DNA from: Halocaridina rubra
Taxonomy: Eukaryota > Arthropoda > Malacostraca > Decapoda > Atyidae
Direction of reading: 5' to 3'
DNA: 64,000 nt
NCBI GenBank assembly: GCA_037179515.1
Contig: JAXCGZ010007708.1
Span: forward strand, 58,696 to 122,695
Part shown: piece by piece, positions 59,977-64,000 of the stretch
Layout: each line of letters starts with the position of its first letter
Numbering within the stretch: position 1 is the first letter of the stretch
Translations under genes and position numbers: made by a program
The notes under the pieces: generated by a model
What the model saw: only the letters and a program-made list of their open reading frames with translations
The model's database searches: none
What the model was told of the DNA's origin: nothing

Positions 59977-62832
59977 TTAGTGATACTTATAATACTTGTC
60001 CTTGAAACTATGAATTGAGTTAGCATTAATAACCTCCTTGCTTAGCATATTCCAATTATCAACTACTCTTACACTAAAAAAGTACTTCCTTACATCCTGC
60101 AAAGACGTTTTCTTAAGAAGCTTCAAACTGGGACATCTAGTTCTAGTGCCAGCCATATCATAATTTCGCTCCCTATCCATTCTATCATAACCATGAAGGA
60201 AGTTAAAACCGTCACCATATCCCCTCTACTTCTTCTAGCTTTGGGTGATGGGAAGTCTAATGCCCTCAGCCTCTCCTCATAACTGAAATTGCGTATTTCC
60301 ATCACCAGTTTTATGGCATGTCTTTGAAGTTTTTTCCAACTTAACTACGAGCTTTTTCAAGTGTGGATTCCTAAAGGGGGCTGCATATTCAAGGTTTGGC
60401 CTCACATAGGTTACATAAATATTTCTAAACATTTCCTTGTCCATGTGCCTGAAGGCTACCCTTACATTTGCTAAGAAAGCATATGCTGCCCTTACTATGC
60501 AATTTATATACAATTCTGGAGACAAATCTGCCAGTAAATTTGCTCCTAGATCTCTTTCATTCTCTGTCTCTTGAAGTTCTGCTCCTGCCATTTGGTAGTC
60601 AAGTTTGGGCCCTTTTGCACTTGTACCCATTCTCATTACCTTACATTTAGAAGTATTGAAATTAATTAGCGGCTTTTCTGACCATTCATGCAGACTATAA
60701 ACGTCTTCCTAAAGTTCTATACCATTGTTCTCGTCTCTTACTTTCTTCACAATCTTTGCATCATCTGCAAACATATTCATGAATGAATTTCCAGACTCTG
60801 GTAGGTCTTCTACATATACAAGGAACAAACATGGCCTTAAAACTGAACCCTGTGGAACTCCACTACTAACACTTGAGTGTCTTACTGTAACCCATTCCAA
60901 GACATTTTCACCTAGTCTTGCCATTGCTTGCAGGTTCTTAATAAGTCTCCTGTGTGGGACTGTGTCAAATGCTTTCTGGAATTCTAGGAATATGCAATCT
61001 GCCCAGCTCTCTCTTTCCTGTAAGATTCGGCTTATCTCATCATAATATTCTAATAAGTTTCCTACTGTTAATCTACCTTCTCTGAAGCCATGTTGTCACA
61101 CTGACAAACAGTTGAAGGATTCCAAGTGAAGAGAGATGCGTTTTCTTAGCAGTTTCTCCATAACTTTGCAAACTATGCTGGTCAAGGAAACAGGTTTATA
61201 GTTTAGAGCTGCATCACTCTTTCCCTTTTTGAAGATAGGTACCACGTTCGCTTGTTTTCAGCATCTTGGAATCTCCCCTGATTCCAGTGATTTTCCAAAT
61301 ATGATACTTAGTGCCACTGATATTGATTTAGCGCATTTCTTATGTACATCATCAGGACCTGTAGTTTATGGGCATCTAATTCCATCAGCACTTTGCATAT
61401 CTGTGGCTGAAAAGATGATGTTCTCTAATACCGGCCCATGATCTCCTATCTCTGCAATCTGAGGGGGTGGGGTATTTTCTGGTGTAAATACTGACTGAAA
61501 CTCCTTGTTCAATTCTTCGCTGATCTCTTCATCCATCTCAGTGATGTTTCCATCCACTCTCTTTAGCTTTAAATCCTGTTCTTTTACCTTCAGTTTTCCT
61601 CTAATAAAGCTGTGTAAAAGTTTGGGATTTTTTTTAGCCTCCCTGGTTAAATCCATTTCATAGTCTCTCTCTCTGCCTCTCTTCTTTTACTTAGGTAATC
61701 ATTTCTTGCTCTTTTATAAGTCTGCCAGGCATTTATGCTTTTTCCCTTTCCCTCCCTATGCCTTGTCCAACATTTGTCTCTCCACTCCTTAGCTTTCTTA
61801 CACTCATTATTGAACCACTTCTCTCTGGCATGAGTAATTCCTATTTTGGCAGAAGGTATGCAACAATCTACTATCTTCCCATATTCCTCACAAAAGATGT
61901 CATACATTTCTTGTACAGATTTGTTGTTAAATAAGGTCCTCCAGTCAATAACTGCAAAAAGCTCATTAATTTTGATGTAATCTCCTTTTGAATAGTTCCT
62001 GCTCGTGTCCTCAGTGCCTCTACTTTCAGGCAGAACATCTTCGAAGATATACTCCATCAACAACATAGTGGTCACTCTTTCAAATTGGTGGTTCATACTC
62101 AATTTTTTCAATATCCAACACATTATCTGAGAATACTAGCTCAAGCAGCGATGGCTCATCCCCACCCCTGGCCCTTGTTGGTTTCAGTACATGTTGGTGC
62201 AGGAAATCCCCTTTTACACAATCTAGGAATCTTGCCCCGTATGAAGTCTGACCACTTTATGGGTCAAGATTTAGCCAATCTATCTCTCTATGATTAAAAT
62301 CTCCCATACTCAAAATCCTACATTTTCTCACCTGTGCAATGTTAACAACTGAGTTTATGATTTCAATAGTACCTAAATGACTTTCATCATAAACTTCTAG
62401 CCTATGGTGGTTCCATGGTGGGTTACATACAACAGTTACTATAATGTTCTCTGACCTAGTATTTATGCGAGCAACAAGAAATTCCTTAAACTTACTTTCT
62501 ATAGCAAAGTTTATTTCTTCAACCTGAAATCTTTCACTTATGAGCAGTGCTATCCCTACACAAGTCCTCTCAAATCTTTCAACCCTTAATATTCTGAATC
62601 CCTTAGGAAAAACTGTGACACTGTTTATGTCCTCACTTAACTTAGCTTCAGTAACTGCTACTATATCTGCCTTATTTCTGTGAATCCTATCCTTTATTTC
62701 TACTGCCTTATCAGCTATTCCATCAACACTTCTATACAGCAATCTTAATGAGGCTCCATCCCCTGATCTTCTAATCATTATCTTTCTTCTCTTCTTCATA
62801 CTTTCCTCATTTAACCTTCTAGCCTCTTGCAA
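59977..62832 (-). pseudogene. CR1-like LINE ORF2 relic
   Basis: Endonuclease: DIVAVTEAKLSEDINSVTVF, ILSMGDFNHREIDWLNLDP then a stop, SDHYVV near 62065. Middle domain: HAREKWFNNECKKAKEWRDK, TYKRARNDYLSKRREAE. RT: PQIAEIGDHGPVLE, VSSGVPQGSVLRPCLFLVYV, NMFADDAKIVKKV (aspartate pair intact), VRPNLEYAAPFRNPHLKKLV. C-terminus: RKYFFSVRVVDNWNMLSKEV and SIHSFKDKYYKYH, ending near 59980. At least six breaks interrupt it. Confidence 0.8.
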
Positions 62833-62949
62833 AAAGTTTTTTTTATTCTTTTCATCTCTTCTTGTGTTCTGTATGGTCTAATGAACACAGTTTTGAATTC
62901 TTGAAGGTCTTTTAGGTTTTATTCTCATCAATATTTCTCTACATGTGTC

Positions 62950-63650
62950 CCCTCTCTAAAAGCTTACTTTCGTTGGTCTTTCCTTTCCCTCCCTAGAATA
63001 GTTACCAAGTTGGTGACTGTTTACAATATCCTCCGAACCACATACTACTCCAAGATTCCTTATCAGGTCTAAAACCCTAGTTTTATTTTGTTCAAGTCTC
63101 CCCTGCCATGTTGACTCCTGGGATTCACTTATGCCTGAGATTACCACTGTCTTCTCTTTATCAAGTGTCTGTTTAACCAGTGGATTAGCCCTTTCCATCA
63201 CATCATCTTTCATTTTTTCTATTACTGTTTCTTTGGTCAACCGTTTGTACATTTTCCAGTGCCACCACCCCCATAGTGTCTCTTACTGCCACATTCCCCT
63301 TTAGTGTATCTGCAAAGGAAGGTATCATGGCATCATGTTCATATTCTGCTCCTGAAACTCTTTTCTAAACTGTTCGATGTTTTCCTTTATTTGGACATTC
63401 CAAGCTGCAATCTTGTCTATTTCAGAATAGAGCAGTGAACTAACATTTAATTCGTTCAGGTTGTCATTCACCTGTTTGTTGTTGTCCTCTTGTTTAGAAA
63501 TTCTGGTTTCTAGTGCACTCGTTTCCCCTTACAGCTTCTTTATTCATTTTTCTAGTTCTTTTCTCTATCCATATTCCAAATTTTATCATCCAGGTGCATT
63601 ACAAGGGTCTCAAGGTCTTTGACATAATGCTTCAGCCTTCTAAGAGCCAC
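62950..63650 (-). pseudogene. CR1-like LINE ORF1 relic
   Basis: 63252-62956 reads MKDDVMERANPLVKQTLDKE, KTVVISGISESQESTWQGRL, RNLGVVCGSEDIVNSHQLG, a nucleic-acid-binding ORF1 pattern. Upstream, in other frames, are EDNNKQVNDNLNELNVSS-like and [20 protein letters not shown] words suggesting a coiled coil. Broken in several places. Confidence 0.6.
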
Positions 63651-63700
63651 TCCTCCTCCTACATATACAAACATATGCACACACATACCCATATACATGC

Positions 63701-63852
<152 letters not shown>

Positions 63853-63925
63853 AAGTGCATATAAAGAATAATAAGTTTGTAAGATAATGAACAAAACTGA
63901 AAAATCAAAATATTGGGAAAAATTA

Positions 63926-63964
<39 letters not shown>

Positions 63965-64000
63965 TAATAATGATGATGAGGATGATGATCAAAAGAAGAA

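Larger units (their letters stand above)
59906..63650 (-). mobile_element. CR1-like LINE, long but decayed
   Basis: Minus orientation with remains of two ORFs. ORF1 is at about 63650-62950, endonuclease at 62832-62160, RT at about 61650-60700 and the C-terminal domain to about 59980. The 3' end has the words GCACAATTAGGCAATCACAT. Stops and frameshifts are spread over the whole length. It lies upstream of, or in an intron of, the PKA-RI gene. Confidence 0.8.

Overview
This is eukaryotic (animal) DNA that consists almost entirely of transposable elements (TEs), with one clearly recognisable host gene near the right end. The mix of TEs suggests an arthropod, most likely a decapod crustacean: several Tigger/pogo families, RTE and CR1/L2-like LINEs, Ty3/gypsy, a copia element, tRNA-derived SINEs and long (TA)n tracts. 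That is an inference from the repeat mix, not proven here.

Host genes. Four exons of a type I regulatory subunit of cAMP-dependent protein kinase (PKA-RI) lie on the minus strand between 59586 and 56683, with matching splice sites and phases. They carry the pseudosubstrate, most of both cAMP-binding domains and good conservation. The N-terminal docking exons and the last exon are not seen. A probable coiled-coil exon of an unidentified minus-strand gene is at 27431-27578, with two weaker exon candidates upstream of it.

Layout. 1-14742 is a deep nest. A Tigger-like element (family D; transposase relic at 1-1450, tandem repeats, right end at 14742) appears to have received a degenerate Ty3/gypsy element (2041-6634, minus) and a second gypsy element (7814-14590, LTRs and a perfect 5-bp target duplication). 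The second gypsy was itself hit by a Tigger-A transposon (about 11575-14358). At 14902-17996 is a complete RTE-like LINE with an undamaged 982-residue ORF and a perfect 15-bp target duplication, the youngest-looking element here. 18550-27425 is a three-level nest: an old LINE (minus) split by a copia element (19069-26787, LTRs, PBS and PPT visible), which is split by a CR1-like LINE (plus). 27.4-36.4 kb holds the candidate exons, a SINE, a decayed RTE copy and a 296-bp duplication whose second copy carries two insertions.

36.4-56.2 kb is dominated by Tigger families. Two Tigger-B copies with broken transposases are present, plus at least six Tigger-A copies, mostly internally deleted. Nearly every Tigger-A end abuts a (TA)n tract. 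One copy (52659-54593) contains about eleven tandem units of about 160 bp and sits inside another Tigger-A copy. Tandem tRNA-derived SINEs follow. 56.7-59.6 kb is the PKA-RI gene with intronic repeats, and 59.9-63.65 kb is a decayed CR1-like LINE.

Every transposase or polyprotein I could read is broken except the RTE ORF at 15018-17966. No CRISPR array, rRNA gene or functional tRNA gene was seen. TE edges without target duplications are approximate.
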